From: Cryobacterium arcticum
Lineage (GTDB): Bacteria > Actinomycetota > Actinomycetes > Actinomycetales > Microbacteriaceae
NCBI RefSeq assembly: GCF_001679725.1
Contig: NZ_CP016282.1
Location: 1,488,001 to 1,552,000, forward strand
Length of the DNA stretch: 64,000 nt
Direction of reading: 5' to 3'
Each line of letters opens with the position of its first letter. Position 1 is the first letter of the stretch. A program made the translations under genes and the position numbers. The notes beneath the pieces were generated by a model that was not told the DNA's origin, made no database searches, and saw nothing but the letters and a program-made list of their open reading frames with translations. Positions 52,088 through 60,397 of the stretch are shown here, piece after piece.

Positions 52088-53764
52088 ATGACTCAGAATC
52101 GGTACATCATCGTCGGGGGCGTCGCCGGGGGAATGTCGGCCGCCACCCGCCTTCGTCGGCTCGACGAGAACGCCCGGATCACGGTGTTCGAACGCGGCGG
52201 CCACGTCTCGTTCGCCAACTGCGGCCTGCCGTACTACCTCGGCGGTGTCATCGAGGAGCGCTCCAGCCTGCTGCTGCAGACGCCGGACTCGCTCAGCGCC
52301 CGATTCAACCTCGACGTGCGCGTGCGCACCGAAGTGATCGGCATCGACAGCGCGGCCAAGACCGTCACGGTGCGCGAGCTCGGCACCGGCCGGGAGTCCA
52401 CCGAGGCCTACGACGCGCTGGTGCTCTCACCCGGCGCCTCGCCCGTGCGCCCTCCGCTGCCCGGTGGCGAGCGGATGCTCACCCTGCGCGACATCGATGA
52501 CGTCGACGCCGCCATGCGCGCCCTCGAGGTGGCGCCCCAGAGCGCCCTCGTGATCGGCGCCGGTTTCATCGGACTCGAGATGGTGGAGAACCTCGTGCAC
52601 CGTGGCCTCGAGGTCACCCTCGTCGAGCTCGGCGACCAGGTGCTGCCGCCGCTCGACCCCGAGATGGCCGGCCCCGTCGCCGAGCGGCTCCGGGCCGCCG
52701 GCGTCAGCGTGCGCCTGGGCACCCAGGTAGCCGAAATCGGCGAGGACACCGCCACCCTCAGCGACGGCAGCGTCGTCGCGGCCGACTTCGTGCTGGCCGC
52801 CATCGGGGTGCGGCCCGACACCGCCCTCGCCAAGGCCGCCGGCCTCACCATCGGCGAACGCGGCGGCATCGCGGTGGACGACCAGCTGCGCACCAGCGCC
52901 CCCGACATCTACGCCATCGGCGACGCCGTCGAGAAGACCGACGCGATCTCCGGCGAGCAGCGCCTCGTGGCCCTCGCCGGCCTGGCCAACCGCCACGGCC
53001 GCCTGGTCGCCGACGTCATCACCGGCAAGACCATCCGGGTGCGCCCGGCCCTCGGCACCGCCGTGGTGGGCATGATGGGCCTCACCATCGCCGCCACCGG
53101 CTGGAACGAGAAGCTGCTGCGTGCGCGGGGCCGCGCCATCCGGGTGTTCCACACGCATCCCGCCTCGCACACCGGCTACTACCCAGGCGCAGAGTCGATG
53201 GCGCTCAAGCTCGTCGTCGACGCCGAGACCGACGCCATCCTCGGCGCCCAGGGTGTGGGCGGCGACGGCGTGGACAAGCGCATCGACGTGATCGCGACGG
53301 CCATGGCCGGCGGCATCACGGCATCCGAACTCGCCGATCTCGAACTGGCCTACGCGCCGCAGTTCTCCTCGGCCAAAGACCCGGTGAACATGCTCGGTTA
53401 TGTGGCCCTGAACGCCGCGGAGGGCCTGACCCCGTCGGTGCAGTGGCACGAACTCGAGGCCGCCCGCGCGGCCGGCGCCACGCTGGTGGATGTGCGCACG
53501 GCGGGGGAGTATGCGGAGGCCGCCATCCCCGGCTCGGTCAACATCCCGCTCGACGACATCCGCGCCCGCCAGGCCGAGCTGCCCGATGGGCGCCTGATCG
53601 TGCACTGCAAGGTGGGCCAGCGCGGCCACACCGCCGTGCGGCTGCTCGCCCAGCTGGGCCGCGACGCCGTCAACCTCGACGGCGGCTACCTCACCTGGGC
53701 CGCCGGCACGGATGCGGCGCAGAGCGACCGCGACCGCGCCGCCGCAGCGCTGATCTCGGCCTGA
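52088..53764 (+). CDS. CoA-disulfide reductase with C-terminal rhodanese domain
   Basis: 558 residues. FAD-dependent pyridine nucleotide-disulfide reductase: YIIVGGVAGGMSAATRLRRL (FAD loop), active cysteine C45 in VSFANCGLPYYLGG, ALVIGAGFIGLEMVENL (NAD(P)H loop), IYAIGDAVE, then the dimerisation domain. A rhodanese domain follows from about 460, with LVDVRTAGEYAEAAIPGSVN and the catalytic C507 in VHCKVGQRGH. CoADR-rhodanese fusions reduce CoA disulfide and CoA per/polysulfide. The upstream CsoR/CstR-type operator supports a role in sulfane-sulfur detoxification. Cytoplasmic. Confidence 0.92.
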   Translation: MTQNRYIIVGGVAGGMSAATRLRRLDENARITVFERGGHVSFANCGLPYYLGGVIEERSSLLLQTPDSLSARFNLDVRVRTEVIGIDSAAKTVTVRELGTGRESTEAYDALVLSPGASPVRPPLPGGERMLTLRDIDDVDAAMRALEVAPQSALVIGAGFIGLEMVENLVHRGLEVTLVELGDQVLPPLDPEMAGPVAERLRAAGVSVRLGTQVAEIGEDTATLSDGSVVAADFVLAAIGVRPDTALAKAAGLTIGERGGIAVDDQLRTSAPDIYAIGDAVEKTDAISGEQRLVALAGLANRHGRLVADVITGKTIRVRPALGTAVVGMMGLTIAATGWNEKLLRARGRAIRVFHTHPASHTGYYPGAESMALKLVVDAETDAILGAQGVGGDGVDKRIDVIATAMAGGITASELADLELAYAPQFSSAKDPVNMLGYVALNAAEGLTPSVQWHELEAARAAGATLVDVRTAGEYAEAAIPGSVNIPLDDIRARQAELPDGRLIVHCKVGQRGHTAVRLLAQLGRDAVNLDGGYLTWAAGTDAAQSDRDRAAAALISA

Positions 53765-53823
53765 GCGCCCGGCCCGTTCGACAGTTCACCCCACCCCGAC
53801 AGAATCACGTCAAGGAGACAGTC

Positions 53824-53940
53824 ATGTGCAGTGCAGTCCGATGCAACACCTGCGGCAAGATCACCTGGGCCGGCTGCGGCGAGCACGTCGCCAGCGTGAT
53901 GGCCGATGTGCCGCCCGCCCAGCGGTGCACCTGCCCCTAG
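53824..53940 (+). CDS. 38-residue cysteine-rich protein
   Basis: MCSAVRCNTCGKITWAGC and on, ending RCTCP; six cysteines (C2, C7, C10, C18, C35, C37) in 38 residues. A good AAGGAG site lies seven bases upstream, and the frame stops cleanly at TAG. It follows the CoA-disulfide reductase by 59 bases and is probably in the same operon. The CNTCGK...GCGEH arrangement suggests a zinc knuckle or a thiol/persulfide carrier. Too short for standard gene finders; similar small proteins occur in other actinobacteria, as far as I recall. Confidence 0.7.
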   Translation: MCSAVRCNTCGKITWAGCGEHVASVMADVPPAQRCTCP

Positions 53941-53953
53941 CGCCGCATCCACC

Positions 53954-54017
53954 TGCCGCATAGTTCCCCTTCCCTGCTCTTCAAGGGGCACTTGGCGGCA
54001 ACTCGGCGAGGGGCGCG
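53954..54017. repeat. REP-like hairpin, copy 2
   Basis: Arms TGCCGCATAGTTCCCCTT and AAGGGGCACTTGGCGGCA (imperfect) at 53954-54000, followed by ACTCGGCGAGGGGCGCG. Shares sequence with copies 1 and 3 and lies in the gap between the cysteine-rich protein and the LacI gene; may also act as a terminator. Confidence 0.6.
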
Positions 54018-54025
54018 TCAGTGAC

Positions 54026-54090
54026 TTGCGGCGGATGCACCCTTCCGGGCCCTCGAACGGGCACTTTGCCGCAACTCGGCGAGGCGCGCG
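54026..54090. repeat. REP-like hairpin, copy 3
   Basis: TTGCGGC (54026-54032) and GCCGCAA (54068-54074) enclose a looser inner part; the tail CTCGGCGAGGCGCGCG matches copy 2. The 240-base gap 53941-54182 holds nothing else that I can see. Confidence 0.55.
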
Positions 54091-54182
54091 CCCCGGGCGG
54101 CGCCCCGGTGGCTTGCCCGCTGAGGCCCCTTCAGCGCGCTGCACAGCACCGACGTGCAGGTGGGCGTCTGGCGGGCGGGCGG

Positions 54183-55139
54183 TCAGCCCGCGGGGGACCA
54201 GCGCACCGGCACCCGCAGCTTGGCCGGCTCGTCGTCGCCGGGGGCGCCGATCTGCTCGATCAGGCGCTGCATGGCCAGGCGGCCCAACTCCTCGCCGTCG
54301 ACCTCGATCGACGGGGCTCCGCGCAGTCCGAGCGCCGCCACGACACCCTCGTCGGCGCTCACGACCACGTCGCCGGGCACGGAGAGGCCGCGGGCGTTGA
54401 GCCCGAAGATCAGGCCGAGCGAGATCGAGGCGGCGTAGGAGATCACGGCGGTGGCCCCCGAAGCGACGACCGCCTCGGTGGCCTGCACGCCGGAGGCCAC
54501 CGTGGCCGGGTACGGGCCGAGCACGGTGAGAGCGCAGTGGCCGGCTGCCGCATCCTGCACCGCCGTGATGCGCTGGGCGTTCTGCCAGGAGCGGTCGGGG
54601 CCGCCGACGAAGGCGATCGAGGTGTGCCCGCGGTCGATGAAACCGCGGGCCAGCTCGCCGAATGCCGTTGCGGTGTCGGCGGAGACCGAAGGAAGGCCGT
54701 CGATCTCGCGGTCGATCAGCACGCTCGGGATGCCTGTCGCGGCGGCGGTGACTACGTCGTCGTCGCCGCGCGGGGCGGCGATGAGGAAACCGTCGACCTG
54801 GCGGGACAGGGTCTCGAGGGCGGCGATGTCGGTGGGGGAGTCCAGTCCGTGCACCGCGATGGTCAGGTGCAGGCCGGAGGCCGCAGCCTGTTCTTGCGCC
54901 CCGCGAATGATCGGGGTGAAGAAGCTGTTCTCCAGGGTCGGCACCACGATGGCAACGAGGCCGGTGCGGCCGCCGGCCAGCGCCTGGGCGGTGCGGTTGG
55001 GCACAAAACCCAACTCGCGCGCCGAGTCGAGCACCCGTGCCACCGTCGCCGGCGACACCAGTGAGGGCTTGCTCAGCGCACGGGATGCCGTGGCCTTGGA
55101 GACTCCCGCGTGCTGCGCGACGTGGTCCAGAGTTGCCAC
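54183..55139 (-). CDS. LacI family transcriptional regulator
   Basis: 318 residues from a GTG at 55139. N-terminal helix-turn-helix and hinge: TLDHVAQHAGVSKATASRAL, LVSPATVARVLDSARELGFV and RTAQALAGGRTG. The rest is a periplasmic-binding-protein-like effector domain (GLVAIVVPTLENSFFTPIIR to VDGEELGRLAMQRL). Divergent from the ABC importer operon and separated by a 34-bp inverted repeat, its probable operator, so it should repress the importer until a ligand binds. Confidence 0.9.
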   Translation of the reverse strand: MATLDHVAQHAGVSKATASRALSKPSLVSPATVARVLDSARELGFVPNRTAQALAGGRTGLVAIVVPTLENSFFTPIIRGAQEQAAASGLHLTIAVHGLDSPTDIAALETLSRQVDGFLIAAPRGDDDVVTAAATGIPSVLIDREIDGLPSVSADTATAFGELARGFIDRGHTSIAFVGGPDRSWQNAQRITAVQDAAAGHCALTVLGPYPATVASGVQATEAVVASGATAVISYAASISLGLIFGLNARGLSVPGDVVVSADEGVVAALGLRGAPSIEVDGEELGRLAMQRLIEQIGAPGDDEPAKLRVPVRWSPAG

Positions 55140-55232
55140 TTACGACCGACCTTTCTGGGGGTGGGCGACCGCGCAAGGTTTACGTGGTCGTAACATTGGC
55201 GGCCCAAATGGGGGTGCCGACTGCCTTAGGTT

Positions 55233-55266
55233 GGAATGAAACCGGTTGCACAACCGGTTTCATTCC
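55233..55266. promoter_or_regulatory. LacI-type operator, 16-bp arms
   Basis: GGAATGAAACCGGTTG, central CA, CAACCGGTTTCATTCC: perfect arms over 34 bases between the LacI gene and the ABC operon, 29 bases before the first permease start. The core AACCGGTT pairs are typical of LacI-family dyads. It would control the ABC operon and perhaps the regulator itself. Confidence 0.8.
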
Positions 55267-55294
55267 CCCCAAGTATGCCGAAGGTTATCTCTGT

Positions 55295-56116
55295 ATGTCT
55301 CGAAAACCAGCACTTCTGCTGATACCGGGCCTGGTGTTCATTTTGTTCGGTTTTGCGATCCCCTCGGCAATCATGCTGCTCGCGCCGCCGTCCACCGACA
55401 CCCTTGACGTTTTCGCCCGATTGGGGCGGATGCTGACCGACCCGTATGACCTGGCGATCATCTGGCGCACGGTGCGCATCGGGCTCATCGTCACGGTCGC
55501 CTGCGTCGTGCTCGGTTTCCCGATCGCGTACCTCCTGGCCAGGTCCACCTCCCGGTTCGCCGGCATGTGGCTGGCACTGGCGATCTTCCCGCTGCTGCTC
55601 AGCAACGTCGTGCGCACCTTCGGCTGGCTCGTGATCCTCGGCAGCCAGGGCGCCTTCGGGCAGCTTCTCGTGGTGCTCGGCATCACCGACCAGCCGCCGC
55701 AGTTGCTCTACACCGAGCTCGCCATCGTGCTCGGCCTCATCCAGCTGTTCCTGCCGCTGGCCGTCATCTCCTGCTACTCGGCGGTGGCCCAGGTCGACGC
55801 CGGCCTCGACCACGCCGCCCGCGGCCTGGGGGCCACCAAGTCCCAGACCCTCTGGCAGATCGTCATCCCGCTGTCCCGCCCGGGCATCCTCATCGCCGGC
55901 ACCCTGGTCTTCGCCGGCGCGACCACGGCGTACACCACGCCCTACCTGCTCGGCGGGTCCAGCCAGCGGATGCTGTCCACCCAGCTGTTCTCCTACGCCA
56001 GCGTCAGCGTCGACTGGGCCGCGGCATCCGCAACGGCCCTCATCATGACCGTGCTGGTCTTCCTTGTCTCAGGCCTGTCGTCGCTGGTCTCCCGCAAGGC
56101 GGGGGTGACCGCATGA
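55295..56116 (+). CDS. ABC transporter permease (PotB-like)
   Basis: 273 residues from ATG at 55295, six membrane helices beginning ALLLIPGLVFILFGFAIPSA. The EAA loop is HAARGLGATKSQTLWQIVIP, which contacts the ATPase. It resembles PotB of spermidine/putrescine importers. First gene of an operon of four coupled or closely spaced transport genes plus a deaminase. Confidence 0.88.
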   Translation: MSRKPALLLIPGLVFILFGFAIPSAIMLLAPPSTDTLDVFARLGRMLTDPYDLAIIWRTVRIGLIVTVACVVLGFPIAYLLARSTSRFAGMWLALAIFPLLLSNVVRTFGWLVILGSQGAFGQLLVVLGITDQPPQLLYTELAIVLGLIQLFLPLAVISCYSAVAQVDAGLDHAARGLGATKSQTLWQIVIPLSRPGILIAGTLVFAGATTAYTTPYLLGGSSQRMLSTQLFSYASVSVDWAAASATALIMTVLVFLVSGLSSLVSRKAGVTA

Positions 56117-56907
56117 GAGGTCGTCCGATCCTCGGCTCCCTGGCGGTGCTCGGCTACATCATCATGATCGTGCCGATCCTGTTCGTCGTCTCCACGGCGT
56201 TCACCGCCGGCGACGCCTTGACCTTCCCACCGCAGGGGCTCTCGCTGCGCTGGTTCGGGGAGGCGCTGGCCTACCAGCCCTTCCTCGGCGCGCTGCTGTC
56301 GAGCCTGCAGCTGGCCGTGGTCTCCACCGCGCTCGCACTGCTGCTTGGCGTGCCCGTCACCCTCGCCATCCAACGCGGCAAGATCCCGGGCAAGTCCCTC
56401 GTCGAGGGGCTCTTCCTCTCGCCGCTGGTCGTCCCCGAACTCGTCGTCGGCCTGGCGCTCTACCAGCAGATCATGATCGGCCTGCACCAGACCTCGTTCG
56501 TGGCGCTGCTCGTGGGACACACTGTGCTCCTGCTCCCGTATGCGGTGCGGGTCACCGGCGCCTCCCTCGCCCTCGCCGACCCGGCGATCGAGGAGGCCGC
56601 CAGGGGGCTGGGCGCCTCACCGCTGCGCACCTTCTTCTCGGTGACGCTGCCGCTGCTGCGACCGGGCATCTTCTCGGCCGGCCTGCTCAGCTTCGTCACC
56701 TCGTTCAACAACGTGCCGCTCTCGCTGCTGTTGCAGAGCCGCCAGTTCCGCACCCTGCCCGTCACGATGCTCGACTACGTGCAGCAGTCCTATGACCCGA
56801 TGATCGCGGCCATGTCCACCCTCATCCTCGCCGGCACCGTCGTCATCGCGATCGTGGCCGAGAAAACACTCGGATTCGCCAAGATCTTCGGAGGTATCAA
56901 CAAATGA
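56113..56907 (+). CDS. ABC transporter permease (PotC-like)
   Basis: 264 residues; ATGA overlap with the first permease. About six helices (LGYIIMIVPILFVVSTAFTA first) and EAA loop EEAARGLGASPLRTFFSVTL. Second membrane half of the polyamine-type importer, related to PotC. Confidence 0.88.
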   Translation: MRGRPILGSLAVLGYIIMIVPILFVVSTAFTAGDALTFPPQGLSLRWFGEALAYQPFLGALLSSLQLAVVSTALALLLGVPVTLAIQRGKIPGKSLVEGLFLSPLVVPELVVGLALYQQIMIGLHQTSFVALLVGHTVLLLPYAVRVTGASLALADPAIEEAARGLGASPLRTFFSVTLPLLRPGIFSAGLLSFVTSFNNVPLSLLLQSRQFRTLPVTMLDYVQQSYDPMIAAMSTLILAGTVVIAIVAEKTLGFAKIFGGINK

Positions 56908-57917
56908 CCAGTGCAGCCGAATTCACCGGGGTCACCCAGTCCTACGGCGACACCGTCGCCGTCGAGAACCTCAACCTGCAGATCGCGGAGGGCAAGCTCA
57001 CCACGCTGCTCGGCCCCAGCGGCTGCGGCAAGACCACCACCCTGCGGATGCTGGCCGGGTACATCACCCCGAGCGCCGGCACCATCACCATCAACGGCGC
57101 CGACGCCACCCGGCTGCCCCCGGAGAAGCGCAACCTCGGCATGGTCTTCCAGTCCTACGCGCTCTTCCCGCACCTCACCGTGGCGGAGAACGTGGGCTTC
57201 GGGCTCAAGCTGCGCAAGGTCCCCGCGGCCCAGCGCCGCACACAGGTGCTGGCCAACCTCGACCTCGTGGGCCTCGCCCACCTGGCCGACCGCAAGCCCA
57301 AGGCCCTCTCCGGCGGCCAGCAGCAGCGGGTGGCCCTGGCCCGGGCCATCGCCATCAGCCCGTCGCTGCTGCTGCTCGACGAGCCGCTGTCCAACCTCGA
57401 CGCCCGGCTCCGGGTGCAGATGCGCAGCGAGATCCGCCGCATCCAGTCCGAGACCGGCCTCACCGTCGTGCTCGTCACGCACGACCAGGAGGAAGCCCTG
57501 GAGATGAGCGACGTCATGGTCGTGATGCGCGCCGGTAAGGTCATGCAGACCGGAGCACCGGCCACCGTGTTCTCGGCGCCGGCCAACCGGTTCGTGGCCG
57601 ACTTCCTCGGCTACGAGAACTTCCTGACCCAGCCGGACGGCACCCTGCTCACCGTGCGGCCCGAGCACCTGCTGGTGGGCCGCCCCGACGCCGCACCGGT
57701 GGGCGGGCTCAACCTGCCCGCCCGCGTGGTCGACTCCGTCTACCGCGGCGTCGACAACATCGTCACGCTGCGGGCAACGGATGCCGCGGGCGGCGACGTC
57801 CACCTCATCTCCACCACCCGCCGTGACACCCTCACGAGCGACCGGGACGGGGTGCGCCCCGGCGACCTCGTGCTGGCCCAGGCCCGCGACCACGAAATCG
57901 TGCACCTGGCCGCCTGA
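56904..57917 (+). CDS. ABC transporter ATP-binding protein (PotA-like)
   Basis: 337 residues, overlapping the second permease by four bases. Walker A LLGPSGCGKTTT, Q-loop FQSYALFPHLTV, signature LSGGQQQRVALARAI, Walker B LLLLDEPLSNLDARL and switch VTHDQEEALEM are all intact. C-terminal TOBE-type regulatory domain from about 250 (LLTVRPEHLLVGRPDAAPV). Homodimeric motor of the importer. Confidence 0.92.
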   Translation: MTSAAEFTGVTQSYGDTVAVENLNLQIAEGKLTTLLGPSGCGKTTTLRMLAGYITPSAGTITINGADATRLPPEKRNLGMVFQSYALFPHLTVAENVGFGLKLRKVPAAQRRTQVLANLDLVGLAHLADRKPKALSGGQQQRVALARAIAISPSLLLLDEPLSNLDARLRVQMRSEIRRIQSETGLTVVLVTHDQEEALEMSDVMVVMRAGKVMQTGAPATVFSAPANRFVADFLGYENFLTQPDGTLLTVRPEHLLVGRPDAAPVGGLNLPARVVDSVYRGVDNIVTLRATDAAGGDVHLISTTRRDTLTSDRDGVRPGDLVLAQARDHEIVHLAA

Positions 57918-57987
57918 CCCGAGCCGGCTCACCCTCTCACCTCATCCCCGCACCACAGCTCCCCGTCACCCACCCAAAGGAATCCCC

Positions 57988-59085
57988 ATGTCCCACGCAT
58001 CCCCTCGCCGGCGCACCGCGGTTCTCGGTCTCGCCTTCGTCGCCACGGCCGCCCTGCTGGCCGGTTGCTCCGCCACGCCCGCTCCCACTGCCACTCTCGA
58101 GCCGGGCGAGACTGCCAGCGGCACCATCGTGGTGAGCACCTTCCCGTTCGGCGTCGAAGAGTTCCAGAAGGCCGTCGTCGACCCGTTCGAAGCGGCCACC
58201 GGCATCACCGTCGAACTCGACACGGGCAGCAACGCCGACCGCCTGTCCAAGCTCGAACTCAACGGTGACAGCTCCGGCATCGACGTCATGCTCATCTCCG
58301 ACTACTACGCCGCCCTCGGCCAGTCCAAGGACCTCTTCGCCGAGGTCGACGAAGACGAGGTGCCCAACCTCGCCGAGATCAGCGACTTCGCCAAGGAAGA
58401 CCAGTACGACGGCCCGGCCTACAGCTACCAGCTGAACGGCACGCTGTACCGCACCGACCAGATGACTGCCGCCCAGGCCGCCGACTGGAATACCTTCGGC
58501 GACCCCGAGTACAAGGGCAAGATCGCCATGCCCGACATCTCCGTCACCGCCGGCCAGCTCACGGTCTCCGGCATCGCGGATGTCTTCGGCTCCGACCCCT
58601 ACGACGTCGACGAGGCCTTCAGCACCCTGGCGTCCTGGAACGACAACGTGCTGCAGTACTACACGTCCTCGACCGAGGTCTCCAGCCTGCTCAGCCAGGG
58701 TGAGATCGCCGCCGCGCCGGCGCTGAGCGGCTTCGCGACCAGCCTCGTCGCCTCCGGCGCCCCGATCGCCTGGACCGCACCCACCGAGGGCACCTTCATG
58801 GCCACCAACCGGGCCATGATCCCCGTCGGCGCGCCGAACACCCCCGCCGCCAACGCGTTCATCGATTACCTCCTGTCGGTCGAGGCTCAGACCTCCTCCG
58901 CGGCCATCGTCGGCGACCTGCCCGTCAACCCGGGCGCCACGGTTCCGACCGAGCTCACCGCGATCGCCGGAGAGGCCGCGACCGACCCGATCGGCGCCGG
59001 CTACAGCACCCTCGACATCGACACCATCGTGAAGAACCGCACCGACTGGGTTGACCGGTTCGCCCGCGAGGTCTCCTCGAAGTAG
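57988..59085 (+). CDS. Extracellular solute-binding lipoprotein (PotD-like)
   Basis: 365 residues from ATG at 57988 (AAAGGAA upstream). Lipoprotein signal: RRRTAVLGLAFVATAALLAGC with lipobox LLAGC and lipidation at about C30 region. The mature protein has the type II binding fold of PotD/spermidine-putrescine and Fe3+ binding proteins: STFPFGVEEFQKAVVDPFEA, DVMLISDYYAAL, YSYQLNGTLYRTD and a late VKNRTDWVDRFA. Catches the substrate outside the membrane for the preceding permeases. The ligand is not obvious. Confidence 0.87.
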   Translation: MSHASPRRRTAVLGLAFVATAALLAGCSATPAPTATLEPGETASGTIVVSTFPFGVEEFQKAVVDPFEAATGITVELDTGSNADRLSKLELNGDSSGIDVMLISDYYAALGQSKDLFAEVDEDEVPNLAEISDFAKEDQYDGPAYSYQLNGTLYRTDQMTAAQAADWNTFGDPEYKGKIAMPDISVTAGQLTVSGIADVFGSDPYDVDEAFSTLASWNDNVLQYYTSSTEVSSLLSQGEIAAAPALSGFATSLVASGAPIAWTAPTEGTFMATNRAMIPVGAPNTPAANAFIDYLLSVEAQTSSAAIVGDLPVNPGATVPTELTAIAGEAATDPIGAGYSTLDIDTIVKNRTDWVDRFAREVSSK

Positions 59086-59107
59086 CCCGAGCGCGGCATC
59101 CCCAGCC

Positions 59108-59146
59108 GCGGCGGCCGCCCGATTCCCCCCCTCGGGCGGTCGCCGC
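59108..59146 (+). other. Intercistronic hairpin between binding protein and deaminase
   Basis: GCGGCGGCCGCCCGA and TCGGGCGGTCGCCGC pair over 15 positions with one G-U wobble. It lies 22 bases after the binding-protein stop. No T-run; it may partly terminate transcription or protect the upstream mRNA, giving less deaminase than transporter. Confidence 0.6.
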
Positions 59147-59183
59147 CTCACCCCTACCTATTCAGCCAACACCCGTGAAAGCC

Positions 59184-60299
59184 ATGACGCTCATCGACAC
59201 CCCCTCCACTGCCAGTTACCTAGACCGCATGCCCAAGACCGACCTGCACTGCCACCTCATCGGGACCGTGCGGGCGTCCACCTTCGGCGAGCTGGCCCGC
59301 CGGGAGAAGCTCGAGCTGCCCGACAGCGCCGAGGCGATCTTTCGCGACATCAACTCCCTCCCGCCGGACCCGGCGCTCTACGCCGACACCCGCATCCCGG
59401 TGCCGATGGGCCGCAGCGCGGACGAACCCGACACCTCCTACTCGCTGTTCAAGGCATCCGAATGGGTCGTGTCGGTGCTGCGCAGCGCCGAGGACCTCAC
59501 CCGCATCACCTACGAGGCGTTCGAGAGTGCTCACCAGAGCGGCACCCGGCACCTCGAGTTGTTCTTCGACCACCTGCCGCCGCACCTGGAGCCACTCGGC
59601 TACCGCGGCGCGGTCGAGGCCTATGCCGACGGCATCCGGATGGCCGAACGCGATTTCGGCATGACCGGCCGCATGATCGCCGGCATCGACCGCAGCAAGA
59701 GCGGCGAGCACGCCCTGCACCTGGTGCAGCAGATCGTGGACAACCCGCACGAGTACGTCGTGGGGATCGGCCTGGACAACCTCGAGACCGCCGGCCCGCC
59801 CGAACGGTTCGTCGATGCCTATGCCCTCGCCGGCGCGGCCGGGCTCAAGCGCACCGCGCACTCCTCGGAGCATGCGCCCATCGCGGCCAACACCATCACC
59901 TGCCTGGACCGCCTCGGCTGCGACCGCATCGACCACGGCTACTTCGTGCTCGAAGACGACGCCGTGGTGGAGCGGGTGCGCGCCGACCAGACGCCGTTCA
60001 TCGTGGCGTTCACCACCTCGCGCCGGTCCTGGCGGCCGTGGCGTCAGGCATCCATCAAGGCCATGGTGGATGCGGGCCTCAATGTGATCCTCTCCTCCGA
60101 CGACCCGGGCATGTTCCCCACCACGCTCGCCGCGGAGTACCGGATCGCCTCGACCGCGCTGCAGCTGGACAACACGACGCTGCGCGCGATGTCGCTGGCC
60201 GGCGTCGAGGCGTCCTGGCTGAGCGAGCCCGAGAAGATGCTCCTGCGGGAGAGCTTCGTGCGCGACTTCGACGCCCTCGACCAGGAGTCCGCCCACTAG
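59184..60299 (+). CDS. Adenosine deaminase family protein
   Basis: 371 residues; ATG at 59184 preferred over the GTG at 59175. Metal-dependent amidohydrolase fold: PKTDLHCHLIGTVRA (HxH zinc site), KRTAHSSEHA where the family usually has HAGE (catalytic glutamate kept), CDRIDHGYFV (HG) and VILSSDDPGMF (DDP, zinc ligand and base). Family members deaminate adenosine or related purines. Last gene of the importer operon, so it probably works on the imported compound. The altered HSSE and the polyamine-type transporter suggest a substrate other than plain adenosine. Confidence 0.8.
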   Translation: MTLIDTPSTASYLDRMPKTDLHCHLIGTVRASTFGELARREKLELPDSAEAIFRDINSLPPDPALYADTRIPVPMGRSADEPDTSYSLFKASEWVVSVLRSAEDLTRITYEAFESAHQSGTRHLELFFDHLPPHLEPLGYRGAVEAYADGIRMAERDFGMTGRMIAGIDRSKSGEHALHLVQQIVDNPHEYVVGIGLDNLETAGPPERFVDAYALAGAAGLKRTAHSSEHAPIAANTITCLDRLGCDRIDHGYFVLEDDAVVERVRADQTPFIVAFTTSRRSWRPWRQASIKAMVDAGLNVILSSDDPGMFPTTLAAEYRIASTALQLDNTTLRAMSLAGVEASWLSEPEKMLLRESFVRDFDALDQESAH

Positions 60300-60317
60300 C
60301 CTCGCGAGCTGAGACTC

Positions 60318-60348
60318 AAGCCCCGAAATCTTCCGGATTTCGGGGCTT
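60318..60348 (+). terminator. Terminator after the deaminase gene (repeat family copy 2)
   Basis: AAGCCCCGAAATC and GATTTCGGGGCTT form a perfect 13-bp stem with a five-base loop, followed by TGCTCACGGTT as in the hairpin at 2866-2918. Lies 19 bases past the stop codon. Confidence 0.8.
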
Positions 60349-60397
60349 TGCTCACGGTTGGCGGGATGAACGGTGCATCCGCGACACCTAAAATGAA

